64,000 bases of DNA from Halobellus inordinatus (GCF_024464655.1 NZ_JANHAV010000011.1:49349-113348), one strand, 5' to 3'; shown: positions 34,490-43,405, counted from the first letter of the stretch. The notes: a model not told the origin generated them from the sequence alone. Made by a program: numbers and translations.

Positions 34490-35196
34490 TAGTGATCCTC
34501 CAGTACGACGAGCGCGTCGAGTGCTATCACTCCATCGGTTGTCGCCAAGACGGGATTGACGTCCAGTTCGGCGATCGGGTGCTCGGTGACGAGGTCGCCG
34601 ACGGTGGCGATCGCATCCGCGAGCGCATCGACGTCCGCCGGCTCGCTTCCCCTGTACCCTTCGAGTAGCGGCAGGGACTGGAGTTCCTCGATCGCCGAGC
34701 GGGCCTCGGCGCGGTCGATCGGGGCGATCCGGTGGCTGGTGTCCTCGAATATCTCCGTGAACACGCCTCCGAGCCCCGTGAGTACGACCGGCCCAAAGGA
34801 CGGATCGCGGATACCGCCGACGATCACTTCGGTCCCGCGGTCGAGATCCATCGCCTCCTCGACGAGGACGTCGGCGTCGATCCCGCGCTCGTCTGCAGTC
34901 GTGAGGATCTCGTCTGCGGCATCCCGAACCGCGTCAGCCGAGTCGAGTCCGACCGCGACACCGATGCCGCCGGCCCAGTCGCTCTTGTGCGTGACCGCGG
35001 GCGAGGAGACCTTTACGACGACCGGGTAGCCGATATCCTCGGCCGCGTCGACGGCGGCGTCGGCGTCGGCACACACCGCGAACGAGGGCGTGTCGATGCC
35101 GGCCGACGCGAGGAGTTCCTTCCCCTCGGCCTCGGTCAGCGTGTGACGGCCATCTTCCCGTGCGGCCGCGATGGGCGCCGGCGTCTCCTCACTCAT
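34489..35196 (-). CDS. ADP-forming acyl-CoA synthetase, beta (ATP-grasp) subunit
   Basis: 235 residues. The ATP-grasp domain of NDP-forming acetate/aryl-CoA synthetases starts TLTEAEGKELLASAGIDTP. IGYPVVVKVSSPAVTHKSDWAGG carries the nucleotide-binding lysines, and ELDVNPVLAT is the C-terminal Mg motif. With the alpha subunit it interconverts acid + CoA + ATP with acyl-CoA + ADP + Pi. It overlaps the alpha gene by 8 bp and the thioesterase by 1 bp. Here the acid may be aromatic, like the aryl-specific ACD isozymes of other archaea; this is inferred from context. Confidence 0.9.
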   Translation of the reverse strand: MSEETPAPIAAAREDGRHTLTEAEGKELLASAGIDTPSFAVCADADAAVDAAEDIGYPVVVKVSSPAVTHKSDWAGGIGVAVGLDSADAVRDAADEILTTADERGIDADVLVEEAMDLDRGTEVIVGGIRDPSFGPVVLTGLGGVFTEIFEDTSHRIAPIDRAEARSAIEELQSLPLLEGYRGSEPADVDALADAIATVGDLVTEHPIAELDVNPVLATTDGVIALDALVVLEDH

Positions 35197-36598
35197 CGGC
35201 GGTCACCTCCGGTTCGGCGGCGTCGCCTACAGTGGGCGTGGTCCCGGTCCCCCCGTCAGTCGCGGGCTGGCCCGCCTGGAGTTGCGCGTAGCGAGCCAGC
35301 GTGCCCGCGGCGTCGGCGGCGCGCTCGGGCGTCGCAAACGTCGGGACGCCGGCGGCTTCGAGCGCCTCGCGCTCCTCGGCGAGCGTCTCCTCGATTCCCT
35401 CGGTCGCGAACAGGACCGGCTTGCCGACCCGCTCGGCGAGCCCGTCGAGGTCCTCGACTGGGAGGCCCAGTGCCTCCTCGAACAGTTCGTAGACGAGCAC
35501 GATGTCGATGCGGTCGTCCTCGGCGACGGCCGTCACGATCTCGCCGAACTCGGGCATCGGCCGACCGGTGTCGACGGGGTTGTCGGCGTAGGTCACGCCC
35601 GGCAGGATCTCGTCGACGCGCTCTTGGGTCGATTCCGAGAGCTTCGGCAGCCGGCCGCCGGCGCGCTGGATCCGATCGGTGATGATGATCCCCGGGCCGG
35701 CCTGCGCGGTGACGACACCGACGTTCGGTCCGTCCGGCGTCGGACAGTCGCCCAGCGCCGCGGCCGCGTCCATCAGGTCGTCGGTGGCGTCGACCGTCGG
35801 CGTGCCGTACTGCGCGAAGCCCGCGGTGTAGAGTTCGTGGTCGCCCGTGAGCGCGCCCGTGTGGGACTCCGCGAAGTCGCCGACGTCGGATTGACCGACC
35901 TTGTAGGCGATGACCGGCGTGTCGCTCGCGCGGCAGGCTTCGAGGAGACCCCGACCGTCGTCGGTCCCCTCGACGTGCAGGACGATGGCGTCCGTGTTCT
36001 CGTCCCCGTCGAAGTACTCGATCGTCTCGGCGAAGCCGACGTTGGCGCGGTTCCCGAGTCCGACCATCGCCGAGATGCCGCGGCCCTGGCGTCGCGACTG
36101 GTACGCGAGCGTATGCGCGACGCCACCGCTTTGCGCGAGGATTGCGGTGTTCCCGGCCGGGATCTCCTCGACGCCGCTGGCGAACGAACAGCGGAGGTTT
36201 CGCGCCGGCACCAGGAAGCCGCTCGTGTTCGGCCCGAGCAGTGAGATACCGTGTTCATCGGCGATTTCGACGATCGTCTCCTGTAGCTCCTCGCCTTCGT
36301 CGCCCGCTTCGGCGAAGCCGCTCGAATAGAGGACGACGGCGCCGACGCCCGCCTCACCGCACTCTTCGAGCACGTCGGGGACGGCCGGTCCCGGGACACA
36401 GCAGAGCGCGAGATCCACGTCGTCGTCGATGTCGGTCACTGACGAGACGAACTCCGATCCGAACAGCTCGCCCGACGCTGAGGGGTTCACCGGATACACC
36501 GGTCCGTCGAATAGGGCGGCGTTCGCCATCGCTTCGTACCCGATCTTTCCCTCGACCTTCGAGGCGCCGACGACGGCGACCGCCGAGGGTTCGAACAT
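35189..36598 (-). CDS. ADP-forming acyl-CoA synthetase, alpha subunit
   Basis: 469 residues. The CoA-binding Rossmann domain (FEPSAVAVVGASKVEGKIGY at residues 2-21) is followed by two succinyl-CoA-synthetase-like flavodoxin domains. The phosphorylated catalytic histidine lies in ESHTGALTGDHELY near residue 245. The C-terminal 30 residues are a Gly/Thr linker-like tail. MFEPSAV at 36598 is the conserved beginning; upstream in-frame codons are ignored. It is first in the alpha-beta-thioesterase operon, divergent from livG across a 200-bp region with two inverted repeats. Confidence 0.9.
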   Translation of the reverse strand: MFEPSAVAVVGASKVEGKIGYEAMANAALFDGPVYPVNPSASGELFGSEFVSSVTDIDDDVDLALCCVPGPAVPDVLEECGEAGVGAVVLYSSGFAEAGDEGEELQETIVEIADEHGISLLGPNTSGFLVPARNLRCSFASGVEEIPAGNTAILAQSGGVAHTLAYQSRRQGRGISAMVGLGNRANVGFAETIEYFDGDENTDAIVLHVEGTDDGRGLLEACRASDTPVIAYKVGQSDVGDFAESHTGALTGDHELYTAGFAQYGTPTVDATDDLMDAAAALGDCPTPDGPNVGVVTAQAGPGIIITDRIQRAGGRLPKLSESTQERVDEILPGVTYADNPVDTGRPMPEFGEIVTAVAEDDRIDIVLVYELFEEALGLPVEDLDGLAERVGKPVLFATEGIEETLAEEREALEAAGVPTFATPERAADAAGTLARYAQLQAGQPATDGGTGTTPTVGDAAEPEVTADE

Positions 36599-36661
36599 CT
36601 GTGTTAGAGTCACGCTCGCACATATACTCAACACCATCAAAGCGTTTTCCCTACTGTTCAC

Positions 36662-36700
36662 AGTCGGCGACTGTCCGACTCGTTGACGGGCGAACCGTCA
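36662..36700. promoter_or_regulatory. Two inverted repeats between acyl-CoA synthetase and livG
   Basis: AGTCGG-N7-CCGACT (36662-36680) and TGACGG-N5-CCGTCA (36684-36700) sit side by side in the divergent intergenic region between the start at 36598 and livG at 36800. Neither is followed by a T-run, so operators for a shared regulator are more likely than terminators. Confidence 0.35.
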
Positions 36701-36799
36701 GCGAGCAAGCAGCCGGGGATCCAGTTGACGTGCTTTCCACAGTGTGAACTGCTTGCACATTCCGTAAGTTTATCTGCGTGGCTTGGATACCGATCGATA

Positions 36800-37549
36800 A
36801 TGACGTTGTTGGAAGGACGAGGGCTGACGAAGAAGTTCGGCGGGGTCGTCGCCATCGAAGACGTCTCCTTCACTGTCGATCGGGGTGAGGCAGTCGGCCT
36901 CATTGGGCCGAACGGAGCAGGAAAGAGTACGCTGTTCCGAACGATCTCGGGAGTCCATCCGCCGACGGAGGGACAGGTGTTCTTCGACGGGGAAGACATC
37001 ACGGGCAAGACCCAATACGAGATCTGTCACCGCGGACTCGCGAAGACCCACCAGATCGTTCGGCCCTTCGAGAGCCTCTCGCTCCTGGAGAACGTCGCTG
37101 TCGGCGCCGAGTTCGGCGGCCGCGAGTTCGACGACACGCGTGGCCGGGCGGCCGAGATGCTCGAGTTCGTCGGCCTCGAAGAGCAGATGCACGCCGATCC
37201 GGGCGAACTCAGCGTCGGTCAGCTCAAACGCCTCGAAATTGCCCGCGTGCTCGCAACTGACCCCGAGATCGTCCTCTTCGACGAGGTCGCCGGCGGTCTC
37301 GACCCCGAGGAGACCGAAGGCATCATCGACCTCGTCGGCGACATCATCGACGAGGGCAAGACCGTCTTCCTCATCGACCACGTGATGCGCGCGCTGATGA
37401 CCGTCAGCGAGCGCGTGATGGTGCTGGACAACGGGAAACTCATCGCCGAAGGCACGCCCGAAGAGATTCAAAACGACGACCAGGTCATCGAAGCCTACCT
37501 CGGCGAACACGCCGGCAAGGACCTCTCCGACGCGGTCGCTGGCGACTGA
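36800..37549 (+). CDS. livG: Liv-type ABC transporter ATPase LivG
   Basis: 249 residues. Walker A GPNGAGKS is near residue 36. The LivG-specific CHRGLAKTHQIVRPFESLSLLENV block lies near 75-98. The signature is LSVGQLKRLEIARVL, in which the usual LSGGQ is LSVGQ, and Walker B is IVLFDEVAGGLDP. A TATA-like AAGTTTATCT box about 28 nt upstream supports ATG 36800. It pairs with LivF (28083) to energise LivHM. It is divergent from the acyl-CoA synthetase operon, which suggests joint control of uptake and CoA activation. Confidence 0.9.
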   Translation: MTLLEGRGLTKKFGGVVAIEDVSFTVDRGEAVGLIGPNGAGKSTLFRTISGVHPPTEGQVFFDGEDITGKTQYEICHRGLAKTHQIVRPFESLSLLENVAVGAEFGGREFDDTRGRAAEMLEFVGLEEQMHADPGELSVGQLKRLEIARVLATDPEIVLFDEVAGGLDPEETEGIIDLVGDIIDEGKTVFLIDHVMRALMTVSERVMVLDNGKLIAEGTPEEIQNDDQVIEAYLGEHAGKDLSDAVAGD

Positions 37550-37663
37550 TAACGGTTATCGCACCCACTGTGAGCGGTCGCTGTTTCTCTTCGTTCTCCC
37601 CTCGTTTTCAGTTCCGAAACGGACGTCGTCGCGTCCGGCGACAGCCGCGTCAGTCGCCCGCGA

Positions 37664-38299
37664 CTACCGCTTGCCGGCGAAGTCGACGAACGCCGCGATC
37701 TTTTCGCTCGCGTCCTCGGTCACGCTCGATCCGTGAAAGACGAGGCCGACGTCGAAGTCGTATTCGAGGAGGTTCGACAGCTCCGCGTCGGCGGTCGCGA
37801 GGTCTTCGGAGTAGTACGCCGTCGGCAGGACGAAGTAGCCGGCCGGGAGGCCGCGGGCGTCCGATCCGAACAGCGCGTCCCCAATGACGGCGATCCCACG
37901 CGACTCGTCGACAAGCGAGTGGTGGCCCGTCGCGTGCCCGGCGACGGAGACGGCGGTGAACGGCCCGACGTGGTCACCGTCGCCGAAGCGGTGATCCACG
38001 TCGACGTCGACCTCGACGCCCTCAGGAACCCACGTTTCGAGGTCGAAGCGCGCGACGAGGCCGGCGAGACCGCCCACGTGGTCGGGATCGCCGTGCGTGA
38101 TGACGACCCGCTTGGGCGTGATACCCAGTTCTTCGGCGGCGCCAGCGACGACGTCGACGGTGTCCTCGAAGCCGGCGTCGACGAGCGTCGGCGTCTCGCC
38201 GTCGAAGAGGAAGACGCGCCAGCGCGCGTCGTCGGCTACCTTCACGGTGATGTCGTACACGTCCGGTGCGATCTCTGTGATCTCTCGCGCTTCTGTCAT
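37664..38299 (-). CDS. Metallo-beta-lactamase-fold hydrolase
   Basis: 211 residues from ATG 38299. The metal motif THGDPDHVGG (near residue 76) is an HxxDH-type variant with Gly in place of the second His. VAGHATGHHSLVDE supplies a later His, and GDALFGSD the bridging Asp. The GDPDH form is common among haloarchaeal MBL-fold proteins. It could hydrolyse a thioester or lactone in the aromatic pathway, but nothing in the sequence fixes the substrate. It is convergent with livG and divergent from the SLC13-type permease. Confidence 0.82.
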   Translation of the reverse strand: MTEAREITEIAPDVYDITVKVADDARWRVFLFDGETPTLVDAGFEDTVDVVAGAAEELGITPKRVVITHGDPDHVGGLAGLVARFDLETWVPEGVEVDVDVDHRFGDGDHVGPFTAVSVAGHATGHHSLVDESRGIAVIGDALFGSDARGLPAGYFVLPTAYYSEDLATADAELSNLLEYDFDVGLVFHGSSVTEDASEKIAAFVDFAGKR

Positions 38300-38432
38300 C
38301 GTCTCTGCATACGCCACCGTCCTTGATAAACGTACACCGACACCGACGACGGCGGCAGCGGGGACCGGGCGACGGCGAACGCATCGACAATCTCATTGTG
38401 ATTCACGGTGACACGAGTGACAACGAATACGT

Positions 38433-39842
38433 ATGTCTGATGGAATTTCGGCACGGGCATCCGAGACGCTCCCGGTCGATGCGGCCTGGCTCGCGCTCCC
38501 CGCGGGCCTCCTCGCGGCGGGTAGCGTCGTCCAGTTCGCGCCGTTGGCGCCCGACGCCGCGCGGATGCTCGCGATCACGCTCTTCTGTGTCGTGCTGTGG
38601 ATCGGATCGCCGGTCGACCCCTGGTTCACCGCGCTGCTCGGCATCGGCCTGATCGGCGTCGGCTTCTCGACGGAACTCGCGCTGACGGGCTTTCGCTCGC
38701 CGGCGACGTGGCTCGTCGTCGTCGGCCTGCTCATCGGCGAAGCGGCGAGTGCAAGCGGCCTCGCGGAACTCGTCGAGCGGACGGCGCTGTCGTGGATGCC
38801 CGATCGCATCGCCACCGACGCAGTCGCCGTCTATCGGTATCTGCTCGTCGTCCTCTCGGTCGGGAGCCTCGCTCTCGCGGTGCTCGTTCCCTCTTCGCTC
38901 GTGCGCGTCCTCATCCTTGCACCGATCCTCAGCTCGATGGGTGATATGTTCGAAGAGCGCGGCGCGAAGGTCGGCATCTTCCTCGGCCCGCTCTTTGCGA
39001 CGTACTACGGTGCCTCGGGGATTCTGACCGGAGCGCTCCCGAACATCATCGTCACGGGACTCGTCGAGTCCGGCGGCGGCCCGGCGATCAGTTGGACCCA
39101 GTGGACGCTGTGGATGGGACCTGTAATGGGGATCGGGCGCGTCGTCGTCGTCGTCGCCGTCACGTATCTGCTGTATCGACCCAGTGACCGCGAGGCGATA
39201 GCCTCGCTCGGACAGCGCGACTCGAAGGGGCTCTCCTCGCGGGAGCGCCGAATGCTCGTGTTCCTGCTCGTCGGCGTCGCGATCTGGGCGACAGACTTCA
39301 TTCACGGCCTGCACCCGCTCTTCGGCGCGGTCGTGGTCGCGCTGCTCTCGTTCACCCCCCGGATCGGCGTCATCGATCACGAGGCGATCGGTGAGACGGA
39401 CTTCTCGATCATCTTTTTCCTCGGTGCGATCTTCGCCATCGCCGAAGGCCTCCAGCGGACGAACTTCACCGACCTCGCCGCGGAGACGATGCTGTCGTAT
39501 CTCCCAGCCGACCCGTCGCTGCCGCTCGTGCTCGTCTTCGTCGTGGCCGTCTCGATGCTCCTGGCGTTCGTGATGGAGGGGATGGCCGTTGCGAGCGTCA
39601 TCACGCCCATCTTCGTCACGTTCGCGAACAGTGCCGGAATCCCGCTCGTGCCGGTCGCGATGATCGAGAGCGTGGCACTGAACGCCTACTTCTTCCCGTA
39701 CCAGTCGGCCGTCCTCGTCGCGATCCTCGGCCTCGGCGTCGTCGACTCGATCGAACTGAGCCGGATGGCGAGCGTCTGTACGATCGCGACGCTCGTGTTC
39801 TTGGTCCCGATACAGATCGCGCTGTTCGTACTCTTCTTCTGA
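38433..39842 (+). CDS. SLC13/ArsB-type anion permease, paralogue 1
   Basis: 469 residues, about 11-12 helices. Blocks of the SLC13/CitMHS group are TLFCVVLWIGSPVDPWFTAL, FRSPATWLVVVGLLIGEA, and a TGALPNIIVTGL anion-site-like turn near residue 200. FPYQSAVLVAILGLG near the C-terminus resembles the second anion-binding hairpin. The gene at 60479 encodes a clear paralogue with the same blocks. It may carry dicarboxylates or aromatic acids; the substrate is not readable. It is followed by a convergent CoA-ligase gene. Confidence 0.85.
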   Translation: MSDGISARASETLPVDAAWLALPAGLLAAGSVVQFAPLAPDAARMLAITLFCVVLWIGSPVDPWFTALLGIGLIGVGFSTELALTGFRSPATWLVVVGLLIGEAASASGLAELVERTALSWMPDRIATDAVAVYRYLLVVLSVGSLALAVLVPSSLVRVLILAPILSSMGDMFEERGAKVGIFLGPLFATYYGASGILTGALPNIIVTGLVESGGGPAISWTQWTLWMGPVMGIGRVVVVVAVTYLLYRPSDREAIASLGQRDSKGLSSRERRMLVFLLVGVAIWATDFIHGLHPLFGAVVVALLSFTPRIGVIDHEAIGETDFSIIFFLGAIFAIAEGLQRTNFTDLAAETMLSYLPADPSLPLVLVFVVAVSMLLAFVMEGMAVASVITPIFVTFANSAGIPLVPVAMIESVALNAYFFPYQSAVLVAILGLGVVDSIELSRMASVCTIATLVFLVPIQIALFVLFF

Positions 39843-39930
39843 ATCTCCGCCCGATTCCGCCCGTGTCGGCAGCGCTTCGGCCCGGAAAAACACAGTCGCC
39901 GCAGCCGGATTTTGTATCTGAAAACGCGCG

Positions 39931-41484
39931 TTATGAGAAGTGCTTTTCGACCAACTGCTCGCGCATAATTGTCCCCGTATCCGTTCTCGGGAGCGCATCG
40001 TGGGTGATCGCGTACTCGCGAGGACGCTTGAAGTCCGCCAGGCCGTCGTGTTGCAGGCAGTACTGGTCGAGATCCTCGTCTGAGACGTCGGCTCCCTCTG
40101 CGACGACCACGACAGCCGTGACGACCTCGCCCCACTGGTCGTCGTCCCGACCGAAGACGCACGCCTCCTCGACGTCCGGGTGGTTGCCGAGGACGCGTTC
40201 GACCTCAGCGGGGTAGACGTTCTCGCCGCCGCTGACGATCATATTGTCGACGCGGTCGACGATGTAGAGGTAGCCCTCCTCGTCGACGCGGGCGACGTCC
40301 CGCGTCCGGAGCCAGCCGTCGAAGTACGTCTTCTCGTCGGCGTCCGGGTTGTCGATGTAGCCGTCCGACATCCCCGGACCGCGGGCGATGATCTCGCCGC
40401 GTTCGCCAGCATCGACGGTCGCCTCGGGGTCGGGGTCCTCGGCGAGCGAGACGGACTCGACGACGCGGATCTCCCAGGAGAACGACTCCTTGCCGATCGT
40501 CCCCGGGTGCTCCTCCTGAACCTCCGGGTGCGCGAACGTGAGGTCCGGTCCGGCTTCGGTCATCCCGTAGGTGTTGTACACGTGCTCGCTGAGGTACTCG
40601 TGAGTCTCCTCGATGAGGTCGTCGGTGACGATCGACCCGCCGGTGCGGATGTACGACAACGAGTCGGTGTCGTAGGGCTCGCCGCCCTCGCGCTGGATGC
40701 CGTTGAGGGATTTGAGCTGTGTGGGGACGGCCAGCAGTCCGGTCACGTCGTGGTCGTCGATGAGTTCGAGCGCTTCCTCGGGGTCGAACGCCGAGTGCAG
40801 GACGACGGTCGCGCCCGCGACGAAGTGCGGATAGAGCCACGCGTCGGTCGTGACCATATGGTACCACGGCGAGGTACACAGCGCGACGTCGGTCTCGTCG
40901 ATGCCGTGCTCCATTATCACCTGGATCGCACCGTACCAGAGCTTTTCTTGGTCGAACGAGACGGCTTTCGGGACGCTCGTCGTCCCGCTCGTGTACAGGA
41001 CGGCACACTCATCACCCGCCGGGAGCGACGCGTCGAGATCGGCGTCGGCGTCGGCGAGGACCGCCTCGTAGGATTCGACGTCCTCGTGGTCGACGTCCCG
41101 GTCGCCGGCGTGGATGGCGACGTCGAACGCGCCGCGGTCGAGGAGTTCCAGCGCGTCGTCGGCGTTGGCGTCGTCGAAGAGGAGCGCTTCCGCCGCCGCG
41201 GTCTCGGACATTCGTTCCAGTTCGCCGACGGTCGCCCGATAAGAGAGTTGCGCCGTCGCGACGCCCCGTTTGTTGCCGGCCAGCATCGCCTCGATAGCCG
41301 ACACGTGGTTGATTGCGAGCACGGCGCACCGCTCGGTACCGACCCGTTCTGTGAGCGCGTTCGCCAGCCGCGTGCTCCGCTCGTCCAGTTCGGCGTACGT
41401 GAACGAGCGGCCGTCGTCGGTCACGAGGGCGAGTTTGTCGGGATAACAGCGAACCGTCCGTTCGAGGGCGTCACCAAGTCTCAT
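39931..41484 (-). CDS. AMP-forming acyl/aryl-CoA ligase 1
   Basis: 517 residues, ANL superfamily. The P-loop is LYTSGTTSVPKAV near residue 165. YNTYGMTEAGPDL is the adenine-site block. GWLRTRDVARVDEEGYLYIVDR follows, in which the usual TGD aspartate motif is altered to TRD. DNMIVSGGENVYPAEVE and the C-terminal catalytic lysine region (TGTIMREQL) complete the domain, although the Lys is replaced or shifted there. ATG 41484 gives the conserved MRLGDALERTV start. It activates a carboxylate to its CoA ester, perhaps benzoate-like. The altered TGD and Lys sites are worth checking. Confidence 0.85.
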   Translation of the reverse strand: MRLGDALERTVRCYPDKLALVTDDGRSFTYAELDERSTRLANALTERVGTERCAVLAINHVSAIEAMLAGNKRGVATAQLSYRATVGELERMSETAAAEALLFDDANADDALELLDRGAFDVAIHAGDRDVDHEDVESYEAVLADADADLDASLPAGDECAVLYTSGTTSVPKAVSFDQEKLWYGAIQVIMEHGIDETDVALCTSPWYHMVTTDAWLYPHFVAGATVVLHSAFDPEEALELIDDHDVTGLLAVPTQLKSLNGIQREGGEPYDTDSLSYIRTGGSIVTDDLIEETHEYLSEHVYNTYGMTEAGPDLTFAHPEVQEEHPGTIGKESFSWEIRVVESVSLAEDPDPEATVDAGERGEIIARGPGMSDGYIDNPDADEKTYFDGWLRTRDVARVDEEGYLYIVDRVDNMIVSGGENVYPAEVERVLGNHPDVEEACVFGRDDDQWGEVVTAVVVVAEGADVSDEDLDQYCLQHDGLADFKRPREYAITHDALPRTDTGTIMREQLVEKHFS

Positions 41485-41660
41485 AGTAGGTCTGTTAGAA
41501 ACCACCAAGCCTACCGCGACATTAATTGTTTTGATTGTCTCATATCAGTATTTGCACGTTTCAGCCGCCGACACGGCGCGATACGGGCTGTATACAGTAT
41601 TGTTTGCACCGGGCGACGTGCGATATCGGCCCCGCAGGGACGCCAAGACGACGCGTCGAA

Positions 41661-41668
41661 CTTATCAC
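41661..41668 (+). promoter_or_regulatory. TATA-like box of the UbiA-like gene
   Basis: CTTATCAC is centred about 27 nt before ATG 41691, consistent with a leaderless transcript and supporting that start. Confidence 0.4.
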
Positions 41669-41690
41669 CGACGGCACGGAATCGGCGCGT

Positions 41691-42599
41691 ATGGCACCGA
41701 CGTGGGAGGACTTCGGGGCGCTCGGCCGCCTGCTCGCGTACGTCCGACCGACGTTTATGCTCCCCGCAGTCGGGATGTCCGCCTACGGTGCCGCGCTCGC
41801 TCCCGCGTCGTCGTTCGCTCTCGTCCTCGCCGTGCTCCACGCCGTGACTGTCGGCCTCGCGCTGTTCGTCGCACACCTTCGGGACGGACTCGTCGATGGC
41901 CACCAGCGCGGCGAGGAAACGCCGCTGCTCTCCGTCGCAGGGTTTCGCTGGAGCATCGGTGTCGGCGCCGCCGTCGTTCTCGCGCTCGCCGCGATACTGC
42001 TGGTCGCTGGAGGCGTGATCGCCGCGGCCTCCGCCATCGCGCTGCTCGCGCTCGCACTGTTGCACGCGCCATACCTCGATCGACACCCGCTGACGGTGAC
42101 AGTGGACTATCCGTTCGGGATTGGTATCGCGCTCGTTGGCGGCTACGCGACGCAGACCGGCGGCGTCGCCGTGGCCGTCGTCGCCGTCGCGGCCGCCTTC
42201 GGCGCGTTGCTCTCCGGCATCAAGATCGGGATCGACCGCCTCGACGCGGCGTTCGATAGCACCATCGACAAGCGGACGATCCCCGTCGCGTACGGGGCTG
42301 CGAACGCTGACAGAATCGCGTTTGGCGTCTTCGGTGGGACCGCACTCCTCACTGTTGGGTTCGGGGCCGCTGGCGTCGCCGGCACGGTCGCACTCGTCCC
42401 GGCGTTCGCGTTCGCCGCTGCGGCCGTCCCAGTCGGGTGTCTCGCGGCGACAGCGCTCGCGACCGACGAGCGCGCCGTCCAGATCCAGATGGCACTCACG
42501 TACGTCTTCGCCGTGCTCCTGTTTCTGTCGACCTGCGGCGGCGAGTGTGCGGGCCTAGACCTCCTGCAGCGGGCGCTCGAAGCGCTCTCCGGCTCCTAA
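41691..42599 (+). CDS. UbiA-like prenyltransferase family membrane protein
   Basis: 302 residues with about eight or nine hydrophobic helices and short loops. Two acidic loops are at UbiA-like positions: HLRDGLVDGHQRGEE near residues 63-77, and GIDRLDAAFDSTIDKRTIPVAYG near 180-202. The first departs from the classical NDxxDxxxD, so it is a divergent member. Unlike the enzyme at 7330 it lacks the NRPxRP motif. It may prenylate a quinone or another aromatic acceptor, which would be suggestive beside aromatic catabolism genes, but this is speculation. The C-terminus has a CGGEC pair. Confidence 0.72.
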   Translation: MAPTWEDFGALGRLLAYVRPTFMLPAVGMSAYGAALAPASSFALVLAVLHAVTVGLALFVAHLRDGLVDGHQRGEETPLLSVAGFRWSIGVGAAVVLALAAILLVAGGVIAAASAIALLALALLHAPYLDRHPLTVTVDYPFGIGIALVGGYATQTGGVAVAVVAVAAAFGALLSGIKIGIDRLDAAFDSTIDKRTIPVAYGAANADRIAFGVFGGTALLTVGFGAAGVAGTVALVPAFAFAAAAVPVGCLAATALATDERAVQIQMALTYVFAVLLFLSTCGGECAGLDLLQRALEALSGS

Positions 42600-42616
42600 T
42601 GGGGTCGGAACGACAC

Positions 42617-43384
42617 TCAGCGATATGCGAGTGTCAGATCGATCTCGTCGGTCGCCGCTCGCAGGTGATCGAGAATCTCGCCCTCACACCGCTCTTTCGA
42701 CATCCGGTGGGCGGGCCCGGCGACGCTCAGCGCACCCTGTATCTCGCCGTTGACCATCAGCGGGACGCCGATCGCCTGGATCCCTTCGAGGTCCTCACTG
42801 AGGTTGAGGGCGTAGCCCTGCTCGCGGATCTGTTCGAGTTCGTCGTAGAGACGCTCCCGATCGGTGATCGTGTTCTCCGTGCGTGCAGGGAGCCCGTGCT
42901 CGTCGACGATCCGTTCGACTTCCTCGTCCGGCAGGTGCGCGAGGATCGCTTTCCCGCCGGAGTTGAAGTGCATATGGACCTGCGTGCCCAGAATCGTGTT
43001 GACGTCGATGTCGTTGTCGCCGCCGCGGCCGTAGACGTAGATCGCTTTGCCGTTCTGATGGGTGATGAGCCACGACATCTCGCCAGTCTCCGCTTCGAGT
43101 CGGTCGACGGCGAACATCCCCGACTGGAAGATGTCGAGTTGGCTGCGGACGTACTGCCCGTACTCGAAGAACTTCAGCCCGAGGTGGTACTGTTGGCCTC
43201 GTTTGACGACCAGGCCACGGTCCCGCAGCGTCGTCAGGTGACCGTGAACCGTGCTCTTGGCGATATCGAGCCCCTCAGCCAGTTCGGTGACTCCGGCACC
43301 GTCGAGATCTTGGATGTGTTCGACGATGTCGAATAGCGTCTCGTCGGACTTGATCCCTCGTCCTTCGTTCGGTCCCTGTTCCAT
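42617..43384 (-). CDS. IclR-family transcriptional regulator 1
   Basis: 255 residues. The winged helix lies at about 15-75 (GVTELAEGLDIAKSTVHGHL as recognition helix) and the IclR effector domain at about 85-250 (GGKAILAHLPDEEVERIVDEHG, IQAIGVPLMVNGEIQGALSVAG). A TATA-like box and two palindromes lie just upstream (43406-43447), suggesting autoregulation. IclR regulators often sense aromatic acids or glyoxylate-level metabolites. It probably controls part of the surrounding island. It is convergent with the UbiA-like gene (17 bp). Confidence 0.92.
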   Translation of the reverse strand: MEQGPNEGRGIKSDETLFDIVEHIQDLDGAGVTELAEGLDIAKSTVHGHLTTLRDRGLVVKRGQQYHLGLKFFEYGQYVRSQLDIFQSGMFAVDRLEAETGEMSWLITHQNGKAIYVYGRGGDNDIDVNTILGTQVHMHFNSGGKAILAHLPDEEVERIVDEHGLPARTENTITDRERLYDELEQIREQGYALNLSEDLEGIQAIGVPLMVNGEIQGALSVAGPAHRMSKERCEGEILDHLRAATDEIDLTLAYR

Positions 43385-43405
43385 ACCAACTCTCACTGGA
43401 CGATA

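Noticed and set aside
36662..36680. CTGTCCGAC similarity to the 81-bp element terminus
   Set aside because: Only 9 bases match and no second arm or central palindrome is present; treated as an unrelated inverted repeat.
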